NCBI GenBank assembly: GCA_002839435.1
Contig: PGYA01000031.1
Coordinates: 1 to 52,831 of the forward strand
DNA: 52,831 nucleotides
Origin: Candidatus Riflebacteria bacterium HGW-Riflebacteria-2
GTDB taxonomy: Bacteria > Muiribacteriota > Ozemobacteria > Ozemobacterales > Ozemobacteraceae
Direction of reading: 5' to 3'
The position numbers were made by a program, and so were the translations under genes. Positions within the stretch are counted from its first letter, which is position 1. Each line of letters starts with the position of its first letter. The notes under the pieces are model-generated. The model saw only the letters and a program-made list of their open reading frames with translations. It searched no databases and was not told the DNA's origin. Positions 18,268-27,042 of the stretch are shown in pieces.

Positions 18268-21200
18268 GTGACCCGCAAAGTCGAACCGGGCGGCAAACAG
18301 TTTTCGGAAAAGGGCAGACGCGCCCTGTTTGTGCCACTTATTATCTGCCTGCTTGCCTTGCATCCTGCTGTCAGTCAGAGCCTCGAATGGCTCGACTTCA
18401 TGTTTCCCGACTTTCTCTTCAGCTTTTCGCCAGCCCTGCGCGCCGGGCTGAACCGGCCGGAAATGCCGCAACATCCGGTAATTATCATCAACAAGGACGA
18501 AACTTTTTCGCAAAGATTCGGCCGTGACCCTGATCGTGGCGATTTTGCGGCGCTGCTCGATCTGGTTAACAGGTCAAATGCATCTGTTGTCGCGTTCGAT
18601 TTTCTGTATGAAGACCCATCGACAGAAGAAATAGACAGCATATTCAGCGCGGCCCTCGCTTCGACGCCTTTCCCGATTCTGGCACAGCGTTATGTCGGCC
18701 GGGGCAGGCAAACCTTTGAACAGGCTGACATTATCGACAGCAGCGCTCTTCGCCCACCCTTGCCAAAACGCCTGTATGGGCCGGTTGCACGCGGTGCCGC
18801 TACCACCGGCCTGATCAACATAGTCTCCGACCTCGACGCTACCGTAAGATATCTGCCGCTCGCCTTTCTCCCGGCCGACAGCGATGAATTCGTGCTGACT
18901 CTCGGATACGCGGCCTGGGTCAGCAGCCTCATCGCCGAAAAGCGCCAGACAATAGCTGAAACAGCGGCGGCAAGCCAGAGCACTAAGGCAGCAACACTGC
19001 TCGATGAAATATTTGCCAGATCTCCCTACATATTTAATACCAGCGGGCACGCCGGACTGGATCAGGCAACGCGCCGGCTGGAAGCTGTTCTTATCGCCAG
19101 AATTCTCAAAAATATCAGACCGGATATGGCGGCAGAGCTCGATAATCTCGCCAGAACCATGCCGGTCAAAAAAATTGGCTACCGTTCCTGGCTGAAAATG
19201 CCTGATAAACCGCTTCCTCTGATCGGCCCATACGAGCGCCCATGTTTGCGACCATATTTTTCCAAACAGACGCCACCACTCAATGGCGACGGTATCGAGA
19301 CAAGATCTATGGGCGTCCTGCTTGAAACCGATGCCGACCGCTCGTCTCCATACCTGACGCGCAAGCTTTTCCTCAATCTCAAAGAAAACAACGCCCTCGC
19401 AATAGGCGTTCCCAAAGCGGCCACAGGCAGTGCGACAGTAAGCGGCCAGGTCGGCTTTGCCGACAACCGACCAACAGCCAGCGCCAGCGTCATCATGCTG
19501 TCTCTCGAAACCAGTTCCTGGCAGCAGACAGAAACCGACAGCAATGGCAGATTCAGCCTTTCTCACCTGCCGGCCGGAGATTTTATTGTATATGTAACCA
19601 GTCGAATGGCCAGAGGCTGGCAAAAAGGCACTTTGCGCAGCTCTCTGCCAGAAGGAAAAAACCTGGAGCTGCCGAAAATCATATTCCCGGCCGCCAACAA
19701 CCAACTGGAAATTGTTACGGCGCCTGGAATATCAGGCAAAGCCGTTATATTCGGCGAGCCCGTCGCACTCTTGAAATCGGACAGCGCTGGGCACATTCCG
19801 CTGGACAGCACTCCAGAAGGCTTTGATCTGGCCGGACTTGACGAGAACAACAGCATAACCCTGGTCGATGGCAATCTCCTGTTTGAGGACGGCAAACCGG
19901 CTGCCGACCAGGTAGTCGCCCTGTTGCCGAGCGAAAGCCGCTGGCTGCAGTTTTTTTATCATGAGCAGCCCCTTGCGACCAACTCGCATCTGCTGTTCTT
20001 CGACGGACTGCCCTCCTCGCTCGATGCACGGCTGGCGATATTTTCTCCGTCAGGCCAACCTGGTCAGAAAACCTCTGATTTCACGATAATGCCCGGCACC
20101 AGTTCTGCGGCGATCGAACTGCCTCCTTTGTCACTGGCTGCATCAGAAACAGTGAATGTCTGCTTTGTCAGCGAAAGTCAGACACCTGCTCCCATAAAAA
20201 TACACCTGCTGGGCGAAACCGGCAGGAATTACCAATTTACCGCCGGAACAACGATTGCGATAGAACCTGGCCGCTACCTGGCACTGCTGGAATATGGCGA
20301 AGCACGCTCATTTCTGCATAGTGGCAGCATAACAGCAGAAACAGTTTTCGTCGGCACTTCGCAGGCTGACGATCAGGACTTTGTCACTACCCCGATCAAG
20401 TTCATGGATTTAAGCATCGGCAAAATACCCGGGGTAAATTTACATGCGACATTGTTTTCAGCCCTCAAGCGCAACAGTTTTCTCAAAGCGGTATTTTTTC
20501 ACTCTGACGCCCTGCCCCGCTTCTGGCCTGTTGCCCAGTTCATCCTGCTGTTGCCGTTTCTTTTTCTGCTAAATTTTGTGTTTGTCAGATTTGGCGCGAT
20601 CCGTGGCGGCATCTGCTTGCTGGTCGGCGCCGGCGCCTGGCTTGCTGCTGCCATCCATCTCTTCCTTAACCAGCTGCTGATGCCATTTTTCTACCCGCTG
20701 CTGCTGCTGAGCAGTTTCGGCGTCGTCAGAGGCTATATCGCCTGGGCCATCGCACGCCAGCAGGAGCTTCAGACGCGCCAGACATTTGGTCGCTTCATTT
20801 CGGCGGCAGTCGTCGATGAAATTCTGCGTACGCCCGGCGGCCTGAAAACCGGCAGCGAAAAGAAAGAACTCAGCGTTATTTTCACAGACCTCGCCGGCTT
20901 TACTACAATATCGGAAAAGCTCGAGCCCGAACAACTGACCGAACTGATGAACGAATACCTCGATGAAATGACGCGCATTCTATTCAGGTTCGGCGGCACC
21001 CTCGACAAGTATATCGGCGACGCAATCATGGGCTTCTGGAATCACCCCCAGCCGCAGCCGGATCATGCGCAGCGCGCAACTGAATGCGCCATCGCCATGC
21101 AGGTAAAACTGGCAGAGCTGCGAGACAAATGGCTGCAGCAGGGTTTGCCGCGGGTCGAGGTCAGGGCCGGCATCAATGCCGCCGTCTGCATGGTTGGCTT

Positions 21201-21648
21201 TATCGGCAGCGAGATACAGATGAACTTCACCTGCCTTGGCGACGGTGTCAACCTCGCTTCGCGCCTTGAAGGCGCCAACAAGGCTTACGGCACCTACATC
21301 ATGATCTCAGACGCAGTGTACAGACAGATCGACCAAACTCTTTTCAGCACGCGATTTCTTGACTATCTTGCCGTCAAAGGCAAAAACAAACCCATCGAAG
21401 TGCATGAAGTCAGGTGCTACCGCCGCGACGAAAGCGCGACCTGGCTCGAAGCCGAACCTGTCTATAAAAGCGCCCTCGAAAAATATCTGGCTCGCAGCTG
21501 GGACGAAGCTATCGAGCTTTTCGAAAATGTGCTCAAGCTCAGCCCGGGCGACGGCCCCGCCGGAATCTACATCGAGCGCTGCCGCCAGTTCAAGCTGACT
21601 CCGCCCCCCGACGACTGGGACGGCAGCTATAGCCTGAAAACCAAGTAG
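18268..21648 (+). CDS. CHASE2-domain membrane adenylate cyclase with carboxypeptidase-regulatory-like insert
   Basis: This is a 1126-residue protein with a GTG start 4 bases after the FecR stop. An N-terminal membrane segment is followed by a CHASE2 sensor (VIIINKDETFSQRFG, RGDFAALLDLVN, VVAFDFLYEDPS, TTGLINIVSDLDATVR). Within the extracytoplasmic region, about 392-480, sits a carboxypeptidase-regulatory-like beta domain (ETDSNGRFSLSHLPAGDFIV), and more beta-rich sequence follows. Three transmembrane helices occur around 750-830. The cyclase domain has both metal aspartates (FTDLAGF, about D874; DKYIGDAIMGFW), the Lys four residues before the second aspartate, and GDGVNLASR with Thr at the second purine-selecting position. 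The protein ends in a TPR-like helix pair. It should make cAMP in response to an envelope signal, perhaps relayed by FecR. Confidence 0.88.
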   Translation: MTRKVEPGGKQFSEKGRRALFVPLIICLLALHPAVSQSLEWLDFMFPDFLFSFSPALRAGLNRPEMPQHPVIIINKDETFSQRFGRDPDRGDFAALLDLVNRSNASVVAFDFLYEDPSTEEIDSIFSAALASTPFPILAQRYVGRGRQTFEQADIIDSSALRPPLPKRLYGPVARGAATTGLINIVSDLDATVRYLPLAFLPADSDEFVLTLGYAAWVSSLIAEKRQTIAETAAASQSTKAATLLDEIFARSPYIFNTSGHAGLDQATRRLEAVLIARILKNIRPDMAAELDNLARTMPVKKIGYRSWLKMPDKPLPLIGPYERPCLRPYFSKQTPPLNGDGIETRSMGVLLETDADRSSPYLTRKLFLNLKENNALAIGVPKAATGSATVSGQVGFADNRPTASASVIMLSLETSSWQQTETDSNGRFSLSHLPAGDFIVYVTSRMARGWQKGTLRSSLPEGKNLELPKIIFPAANNQLEIVTAPGISGKAVIFGEPVALLKSDSAGHIPLDSTPEGFDLAGLDENNSITLVDGNLLFEDGKPAADQVVALLPSESRWLQFFYHEQPLATNSHLLFFDGLPSSLDARLAIFSPSGQPGQKTSDFTIMPGTSSAAIELPPLSLAASETVNVCFVSESQTPAPIKIHLLGETGRNYQFTAGTTIAIEPGRYLALLEYGEARSFLHSGSITAETVFVGTSQADDQDFVTTPIKFMDLSIGKIPGVNLHATLFSALKRNSFLKAVFFHSDALPRFWPVAQFILLLPFLFLLNFVFVRFGAIRGGICLLVGAGAWLAAAIHLFLNQLLMPFFYPLLLLSSFGVVRGYIAWAIARQQELQTRQTFGRFISAAVVDEILRTPGGLKTGSEKKELSVIFTDLAGFTTISEKLEPEQLTELMNEYLDEMTRILFRFGGTLDKYIGDAIMGFWNHPQPQPDHAQRATECAIAMQVKLAELRDKWLQQGLPRVEVRAGINAAVCMVGFIGSEIQMNFTCLGDGVNLASRLEGANKAYGTYIMISDAVYRQIDQTLFSTRFLDYLAVKGKNKPIEVHEVRCYRRDESATWLEAEPVYKSALEKYLARSWDEAIELFENVLKLSPGDGPAGIYIERCRQFKLTPPPDDWDGSYSLKTK

Positions 21649-21660
21649 ACGCCCCTCTAG

Positions 21661-21810
21661 TTCATCCGCAGATTACCCAGATGCCTCAGATAGTGTACCA
21701 CATTACATACTTGCGATGACTTTTAATCATCAGGCTTTGTGCCTTTGCGTCTCTGTGCGAGGTTTTCTTCGGCAGCTCAGCTGCGGCAATCGGCGAAATC
21801 TGCGGAAAAG
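21661..21810. repeat. Interspersed non-coding repeat (copy 1)
   Basis: The 172-bp gap between the cyclase and flavoprotein genes contains a reversed ATCTG-type block (CATCCGCAGATTACCCAGAT at 21663-21682). A CTTTGCGTCTCTGTGCGAGG block follows at 21743-21762, and a direct GCGAAATCTGCGGAAAAG block at 21793-21810. The two ends are inverted copies of the same motif. Related blocks occur at 26.8-27.0 kb and 34.0 kb. Confidence 0.6.
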
Positions 21811-21820
21811 TTTTAGTGCT

Positions 21821-22396
21821 TTACTCTTTGATCTTTTTCAGCAACCAGGCCATGTTCTTGCCGAGAATGCGCATGGTGTTGAGGCCTTCTTCGTCTTCGC
21901 TGACCTCGCCTTCTGCCCGGCCAACCCCGAGGTTCCAATAAACCGAACCCGGTACAATCATCTGCTGAATAAAAAAGAACTTGTTGATTGCATCGAATAC
22001 GTTGCACGAACCGGCACGGCGCACGGCAACCACGGCCGCGCCGACCTTGCGCTTGAACAGATGTCCGTTGGCAATGCCAACATAACCGGCGCGGTCAATC
22101 AGTGCCTTAACCTCGGCGGTAACGTTAGCGAAATATGTCGGCGAACCAATGACAATGCCATCAGCTTCTGTCATCTTCGCGATGACCTTGTTGATCATAT
22201 CGGTTTCAATCGAGCAGCGGCCATCTTTGTTCTCGAAACACTGCCGACACGCAAGACATCCGCGCATCGAGTTCCCTCCAAGATTGACCACTTCGGTCTC
22301 GATGCCTTCCTCGCGCAGTTCGGCGAACATGGTATCGATAAGCAACGCCGTGTTGCCGTTCTTTCTGGGACTTCCGTTGATAGCCAGTACTTTCAT
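21821..22396 (-). CDS. Iron-sulfur flavoprotein / NADPH-dependent FMN reductase family
   Basis: This is a 191-residue flavodoxin-fold protein. The N-terminus [20 protein letters not shown] holds the FMN phosphate-binding loop. [21 protein letters not shown] is the second flavin contact. Between them is a compact cysteine motif, [16 protein letters not shown] (C47, C50, C53, C61), as in the Isf family, where it binds a 4Fe-4S cluster. The likely role is electron transfer or reduction of oxygen or quinones in the cytosol. AAGGAG precedes the ATG. It lies 90 bp after the hybrid kinase on the same strand and could be co-transcribed, although a regulatory link is not evident. Confidence 0.87.
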   Translation of the reverse strand: MKVLAINGSPRKNGNTALLIDTMFAELREEGIETEVVNLGGNSMRGCLACRQCFENKDGRCSIETDMINKVIAKMTEADGIVIGSPTYFANVTAEVKALIDRAGYVGIANGHLFKRKVGAAVVAVRRAGSCNVFDAINKFFFIQQMIVPGSVYWNLGVGRAEGEVSEDEEGLNTMRILGKNMAWLLKKIKE

Positions 22397-22486
22397 TTTT
22401 TCTCCTTGCAGCTTCAGGCGGCCAAAGCAGGTGTTTTTGTTATGCTGATTCTAATCGCTATGCATTTGCCACGCAAGAACAACAGA

Positions 22487-24559
22487 TCATCTGGCAAGAG
22501 AACGAGCGTGACCGGACCCTTGCAGCGCCTGCCGGCATTTTTCGAGCAACGTCTTCACCGTCACCGGCTTCTGCAGAAAAATAAAACCACCTGGGTTCTT
22601 GCTTGCGTCTGACATAGTGGTTTCGGGATAGCCAGACATGTAGATTACGGCAGTTTCGGGGTGCAGATCGCGCACCTTGGCGCACACTTCAGGCCCGCGC
22701 ATCTCGGGCATTACAAGGTCTGAAATGATCAGATGTATCGGATCTTTGAAGGCGGCAGCGCGCTCAACCGCTTCTACCGGATCAGAGCTTTCAATAACGA
22801 AGTAGCCGGAACGGCTAAGTACCTCGCAGACCAGCCCGAGAACGGCCTTGTCGTCTTCGACGACCATGACCGTCGCTGCGAAAGCCGGCGGTGGTTCGGC
22901 CGGCACCTCGACCGGAGGAGATGCCTGCTCTGTGCTGAGAGGCAGATAGACATGAAAAATTGTGCCGCTGCCAGGCTCACTGTAGGCCCAGATCGAGCCG
23001 CTGTGCTGTTTAACGATTCCGTATGAGGTCGCCAGGCCCAGGCCAATTCCATGTTCCTGACCTTTGGTAGTAAAGAACGGCTCAAAAATATGCGACAGGA
23101 CATCCTTTGCCATCCCCTTCCCGCTGTCACGGAATGCGAGCAGCACGTATGAACCGGGAACAAGATCAGCTACCTGCGTAACGCAGGTAGCGTCGAAATC
23201 AACCTGCGAAACGCTTATGTCGAGCTGACCGCCGCCAGCCATAGCGTCACGCGCATTTATGGCCAGATTCATCATTACCTGCTCGATCTGGCCAACGTCG
23301 GCAATTATTGGCAGCGGCTTTGGCGAAAGCTTTACTATCAGCTTGATGTCTTCACCTATCATGCGCGAAATGAGATTTTTGAAGCCTTCCACCACCGCAT
23401 TCACATCGACATGGTTCATTTCGAGAACCTGTTTGCGGCTGAAAGCCAGCAACTGCCGCGTCATCGCGCGCGCGCGCAGGCCGGCCTGGTAGATTTCGTT
23501 AGCAAAATCATGCTGCTTGCTTTCACTGTTATTATGCGAAATCATGATTTCGGAATACCCAAGAATTACCGACAGCAGATTATTGAAGTCGTGCGCAATA
23601 CCTCCGGCCAGACGGCCGAGTGATTCCATTTTCTGACTGTGCTGAAGCTGCTCTTCCAGCAACCTGTTATGCTTTTCAGAGTTGAGACGTTCAGTAATAT
23701 CTCTGATTACACATATATAACCGAGCAGGGCATCTTCGTCGCTGCGCAGGCAGAATACGCTTGTTTCACCGGTAAAAAGGCTGTCATCGCCCCGTTTGAA
23801 ATTAACCTGCTGTAACGAACCTTCTGAGTTGTTCAGCCCGGCAAGAATACTGCCGATCTTGTTGAAATCTTCATCTTCAGCGTAAATTATGCGAGTGCTC
23901 TGACCCAGTATTCCGTTGCCGATACAACCGAACATCTTTTCGAAGGCAGGATTACAGTCGGTTATACAGCGACCGGTATCGGTTACCAGAATTGCATCAC
24001 GAATGCTGTTGTAAAGCTGGCGGTAGCGGCGCTCACTGTCTGCCAGAACCTTTTCGGTCTCCTGACGTGCTGCTACCTCCTTTTCCAGCTCAAACATCTT
24101 CTGTTCAAGCTTGCGCACCAGGCGTTCGCTGTAGAGTTTGAAAACCTCTTCCTCACTTACTGGCTGCTGAGTTTGGCCGGCCGGCCCGCAGGGCGCCCCC
24201 TCGATAACTTCCTTTATTGTTTTAAGCATGACTTCAGGCTCGCATGGCTTGACAACAAAGCGGCTGGCACCGACTTTCATCGCGAGCTCCTCGTCCTGCT
24301 TACCGGTGTAGGTCGCGGTATAGAATATCACCGGGATTACAGCGGACTTTGGCTCGGCCTTGATTTTACGGCAAAGCCGAAAACCGTCCATTATCGGCAT
24401 AAGAATATCGCTGATAACCAGATCGACCTTTTCCTGCTGCAGATACGCCAGCGCTTCTTCCCCGTTGGCGCAGGCATGTACAGAATAGCCACTGCCTTCA
24501 AGCAGCGCTTGCAAAAAATACAGATTGTCTTCGCGGTCATCTACTATAAGTATGTTCAT
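22487..24559 (-). CDS. Hybrid sensor kinase: REC-PAS-HisKA-HATPase-REC
   Basis: This is a 690-residue cytosolic protein. An N-terminal receiver (ILIVDDREDNLYFLQALL, phospho-acceptor in VISDILMPIMDG, KPCEP) is followed by a coiled coil. A PAS domain comes next (YNSIRDAILVTDTGRCITDC). The dimerisation domain carries the phospho-histidine in GGIAHDFNNLLSVILGYSEI (about H323). The ATPase domain has NLAINARDAM, FRDSGKGM and GIGLGLATSYGIV. A C-terminal receiver (VVEDDKAVLGLV, SDLVMPEMRG, YMSGYPE) ends the protein. With receivers at both ends and no membrane segment it looks like an internal relay, perhaps phosphorylated by the upstream kinase. It lies 20 bp after the single-domain receiver gene. 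Confidence 0.92.
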   Translation of the reverse strand: MNILIVDDREDNLYFLQALLEGSGYSVHACANGEEALAYLQQEKVDLVISDILMPIMDGFRLCRKIKAEPKSAVIPVIFYTATYTGKQDEELAMKVGASRFVVKPCEPEVMLKTIKEVIEGAPCGPAGQTQQPVSEEEVFKLYSERLVRKLEQKMFELEKEVAARQETEKVLADSERRYRQLYNSIRDAILVTDTGRCITDCNPAFEKMFGCIGNGILGQSTRIIYAEDEDFNKIGSILAGLNNSEGSLQQVNFKRGDDSLFTGETSVFCLRSDEDALLGYICVIRDITERLNSEKHNRLLEEQLQHSQKMESLGRLAGGIAHDFNNLLSVILGYSEIMISHNNSESKQHDFANEIYQAGLRARAMTRQLLAFSRKQVLEMNHVDVNAVVEGFKNLISRMIGEDIKLIVKLSPKPLPIIADVGQIEQVMMNLAINARDAMAGGGQLDISVSQVDFDATCVTQVADLVPGSYVLLAFRDSGKGMAKDVLSHIFEPFFTTKGQEHGIGLGLATSYGIVKQHSGSIWAYSEPGSGTIFHVYLPLSTEQASPPVEVPAEPPPAFAATVMVVEDDKAVLGLVCEVLSRSGYFVIESSDPVEAVERAAAFKDPIHLIISDLVMPEMRGPEVCAKVRDLHPETAVIYMSGYPETTMSDASKNPGGFIFLQKPVTVKTLLEKCRQALQGSGHARSLAR

Positions 24560-24579
24560 CCAATTCCTCTCTTGCTGTC

Positions 24580-24948
24580 TTACTGACCAACAAACTGCAC
24601 AATTTCATCGACAAAGGTGTCAGGGTTTATCGGCTTTTCGATATATCCGTTGGCACCAGCCGCAAGTATCTGCTCGCGGTCGCCAACCATCGCATAAGAA
24701 GTTACCGCAATTATTGGCACGTGGTCAAGCTCAGGATGTCTTTTCAGCTCAGCTGCAACCGCGTAACCATCCATTTCCGGCAACTGAATATCGAGCAGAA
24801 CACCGTCTGGAATATGCTCCAGCGCCATTTCCACACCCACTCGACCATTGTCGGCGACAAGGACTTTATAACCTTTCTTTTCGAGCAGAAAGCGCATCAT
24901 ATAGTAGTTCTGTTCGTTGTCTTCAATTATCAGCAGTGTCTTTGCCAT
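24580..24948 (-). CDS. Single-domain response regulator
   Basis: This is a 122-residue CheY-like receiver with no output domain. It shows the acidic pair in IIEDNEQN, the phospho-acceptor in LLDIQLPEMDGY, the switch Thr in IIAVTSYAM and the Lys in GYIEKPINPD. The ATG at 24948 follows GGAGG. The gene overlaps the end of the upstream sensor kinase by 26 bases and lies 20 bp before the hybrid kinase gene. It probably shuttles phosphoryl groups between the two. Confidence 0.93.
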   Translation of the reverse strand: MAKTLLIIEDNEQNYYMMRFLLEKKGYKVLVADNGRVGVEMALEHIPDGVLLDIQLPEMDGYAVAAELKRHPELDHVPIIAVTSYAMVGDREQILAAGANGYIEKPINPDTFVDEIVQFVGQ

Positions 24949-26605
24949 TGTCTGCCTCCTTTTTGACCGGGATGGAAACATAAAAGGTGCTGCCATGACC
25001 CGGCTGGCTCGTTACGTCAATGCTGCCGCCCATCATGGCAAGTAATCTGCTACATATCGACAGGCCCAGGCCAGTACCCTCGTGTTTTCTGGCCAGCCCT
25101 GAGTCAATCTGATGAAAGGGTTCGAAAATCTTTTTCAGGGCTGATTCTTCCATGCCAATGCCAGAATCAGATACTTCGACCAGGCAGTTCCCGTTTTCAA
25201 TTCGACAGGAAAGATTGACATATCCCTTCTCCGTAAACTTGACTGCATTGTTGAGCAGATTGATGATTATCTGCTCAAATCTTCTCTGGTCAGTGGTCAC
25301 CTCGCCAATATCATCTGCAATTTGCGAACGCAGCTCAAGACCCTTCTCCTTAGCCAATGGCGTCAGCAGCATCAGCATCTTTTCAAGTGACGGACGCAAT
25401 GAAAAAGTTTCAGTCGAAAGTTCCAGCTGTCCGGCTTCGATTTTAGAAATATCGAGCACGTCGTTGATCAGCGAAAGCAGATGGCGTGAGCTTTTCTGAA
25501 CCATGCCCAGCTGCTTGCACTGCTCATCATTGAGCGGCCCGGCCAGTCCCTGCAGAAGAATACCGGTAAAACCGATGATAGAATTCAGCGGAGTACGCAG
25601 CTCGTGTGACATACTGGCGAGGAAAGCTGACTTTATGCGATCCGCCGATTCCGCCCGGTCCATGGCAATCGCCAGCTCGGCAGTGCGCTCGAGCACTCGC
25701 CATTCCAGTTCCTCATGACTTTTCTGTAGTTCGGCGGTGCGTATGTTCACCTGATGTTTCAGCATCAGACTGCCAAGAATGCTTATAAACAGGAAGCCCA
25801 GCAGCACCCAGGCAATGATTTTTACTTCCTGCGGAATCTGAAAATCCACCTTATCGGAGGTCCAGCGCTTGAGTGACTGGTAATATTCTGACCGATGATC
25901 CTGTTTAAGGGTCTTAAGATGCATATCTATGCAATCGAGCAGATGCTGGTTGCGGCCTCTGGCCGTTGCAAAATGCAGAGCAGAAGGACTGAAAATGATG
26001 GCGGTATCTTCAAGACCGTATTGCCTTGCGTGTTTGTTGCCAAAAAACTGATTGGTTACAGCAGCATCGGCTTCCTGGTCTTTGACCCTCTGAAAAACCG
26101 TCTGATAATCTGGCACTCCAATCAGGTCGATTTTAATTTGAAAGCTATGAGCGAGAGCCACGATACTTTTTTGTTGAACCGAGCTTTCAAGAACGACCAC
26201 TTTTTTGCCGTCGAGGTCGAGCAGCGTCTTGATACCGCTGCCGGGGAGTGTGTAAACCTGAAACCACGAAGACAGCACCGGAATCTCATGAAACGAGAAG
26301 TGCCGGGCGCGGTCAGCAGTATAGGCAACATCAGGCATCAGGTCTATTTCGCCGGCTGTGAGCCGGTCAAGGCCTTCTTTCCAGGTGCCGTTGACGAATT
26401 CGAGTTCCCAGTTTTCGGCCCTGGCAACATAGCTGATAACATCGACAAAAATACCGGCCGGTTTGCCGTTTTCGTCCATTACGACTTTGGGGGGATTGTG
26501 ATAAACCCCTATTTTGATTTTCTGCCCGGCAATGGCGGGGTACAGCAGGCTACAGAAAAGCACGATTATTACAAATAGCTGTCTACCTCTGCCAACTCTG
26601 TTCAA
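24923..26605 (-). CDS. Membrane histidine kinase with periplasmic solute-binding (SBP_bac_3) sensor
   Basis: This is a 560-residue protein. A signal peptide is followed by a type 3 periplasmic binding domain (about 27-250: IKIGVYHNPPKVVMDENGKP, IDLMPDVAYTADRARHFSF, DAAVTNQFFG). One transmembrane helix lies around 263-285. A coiled coil leads to HisKA (SHELRTPLNSIIGF, H334) and HATPase (INLLNNAVKFTEKG, SDSGIGM, GTGLGLSI). The architecture is that of BvgS/EvgS-like kinases but without the receiver and HPt domains, which are supplied by the next two genes. The start is TTG, supported by GGAGAGG just upstream. The ligand is unknown. Confidence 0.88.
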   Translation of the reverse strand: MNRVGRGRQLFVIIVLFCSLLYPAIAGQKIKIGVYHNPPKVVMDENGKPAGIFVDVISYVARAENWELEFVNGTWKEGLDRLTAGEIDLMPDVAYTADRARHFSFHEIPVLSSWFQVYTLPGSGIKTLLDLDGKKVVVLESSVQQKSIVALAHSFQIKIDLIGVPDYQTVFQRVKDQEADAAVTNQFFGNKHARQYGLEDTAIIFSPSALHFATARGRNQHLLDCIDMHLKTLKQDHRSEYYQSLKRWTSDKVDFQIPQEVKIIAWVLLGFLFISILGSLMLKHQVNIRTAELQKSHEELEWRVLERTAELAIAMDRAESADRIKSAFLASMSHELRTPLNSIIGFTGILLQGLAGPLNDEQCKQLGMVQKSSRHLLSLINDVLDISKIEAGQLELSTETFSLRPSLEKMLMLLTPLAKEKGLELRSQIADDIGEVTTDQRRFEQIIINLLNNAVKFTEKGYVNLSCRIENGNCLVEVSDSGIGMEESALKKIFEPFHQIDSGLARKHEGTGLGLSICSRLLAMMGGSIDVTSQPGHGSTFYVSIPVKKEADNGKDTADN

Positions 26606-27042
26606 CAGGCCTCTCCAGACCGCTGCTTCTTCTGGCTTTATCTAATCCCAGAAACGACCAGCCACTCACTCATTCTATGATATTCTCATTCTACCTAAAA
26701 CCAGCCCCTTTATCAAATTCATTTTATTATCTTCTCCCCAATCGGTATCGGTATCGGTAACGATATCGGTATCGGGTTCGGTATCGACGCCTTTGTCTTC
26801 GTCTTTGCTGCTCTGTGTCTCTGTGCGATAATCGAATTCGATTACGATTACGCGCACGAGCAACTCCCCTCCGTAATTCTGCGCGAAGTCGCAGAACCAA
26901 TCTTCGGCCTGCTCGACTCTCTGCGTCTTTATCTGCGCAATCTGCGAAATCTGCGGATAAACTCTTCAAAAATGTGCTATATATACCCCATAAAAAACCG
27001 CGCCGTTTACCTCTTTGGCGCACTGGTCGAAAGGAATAATCT
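26606..27042. repeat. 437-bp gene-free gap with hexamer and interspersed repeats
   Basis: No gene is supported here. Eight hexamer units of the ATCGGT type occupy 26741-26788, five of them exact. Then come a GTCTCTGTGCGA-type block (26817-26834) and, at 26921-26960, CTCTGCGTCTTT plus AATCTGCGAAATCTGCGGAT. The latter two match the repeat blocks at 21.7 kb. The last 80 bases hold the glmS leader, with GCTATATATA as a possible -10 region and AAGGA before the ATG. The open frames in this region have hexamer-encoded Asp-Thr runs and are not genes. Confidence 0.6.

Noticed and set aside
18574..19704. 376-codon minus-strand open frame inside the CHASE2 region
   Set aside because: Opposite-strand shadow of the cyclase gene with unnatural composition.
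21716..22612. 298-codon plus-strand open frame
   Set aside because: It runs antisense to the flavoprotein gene, which has intact cofactor motifs and a ribosome site.
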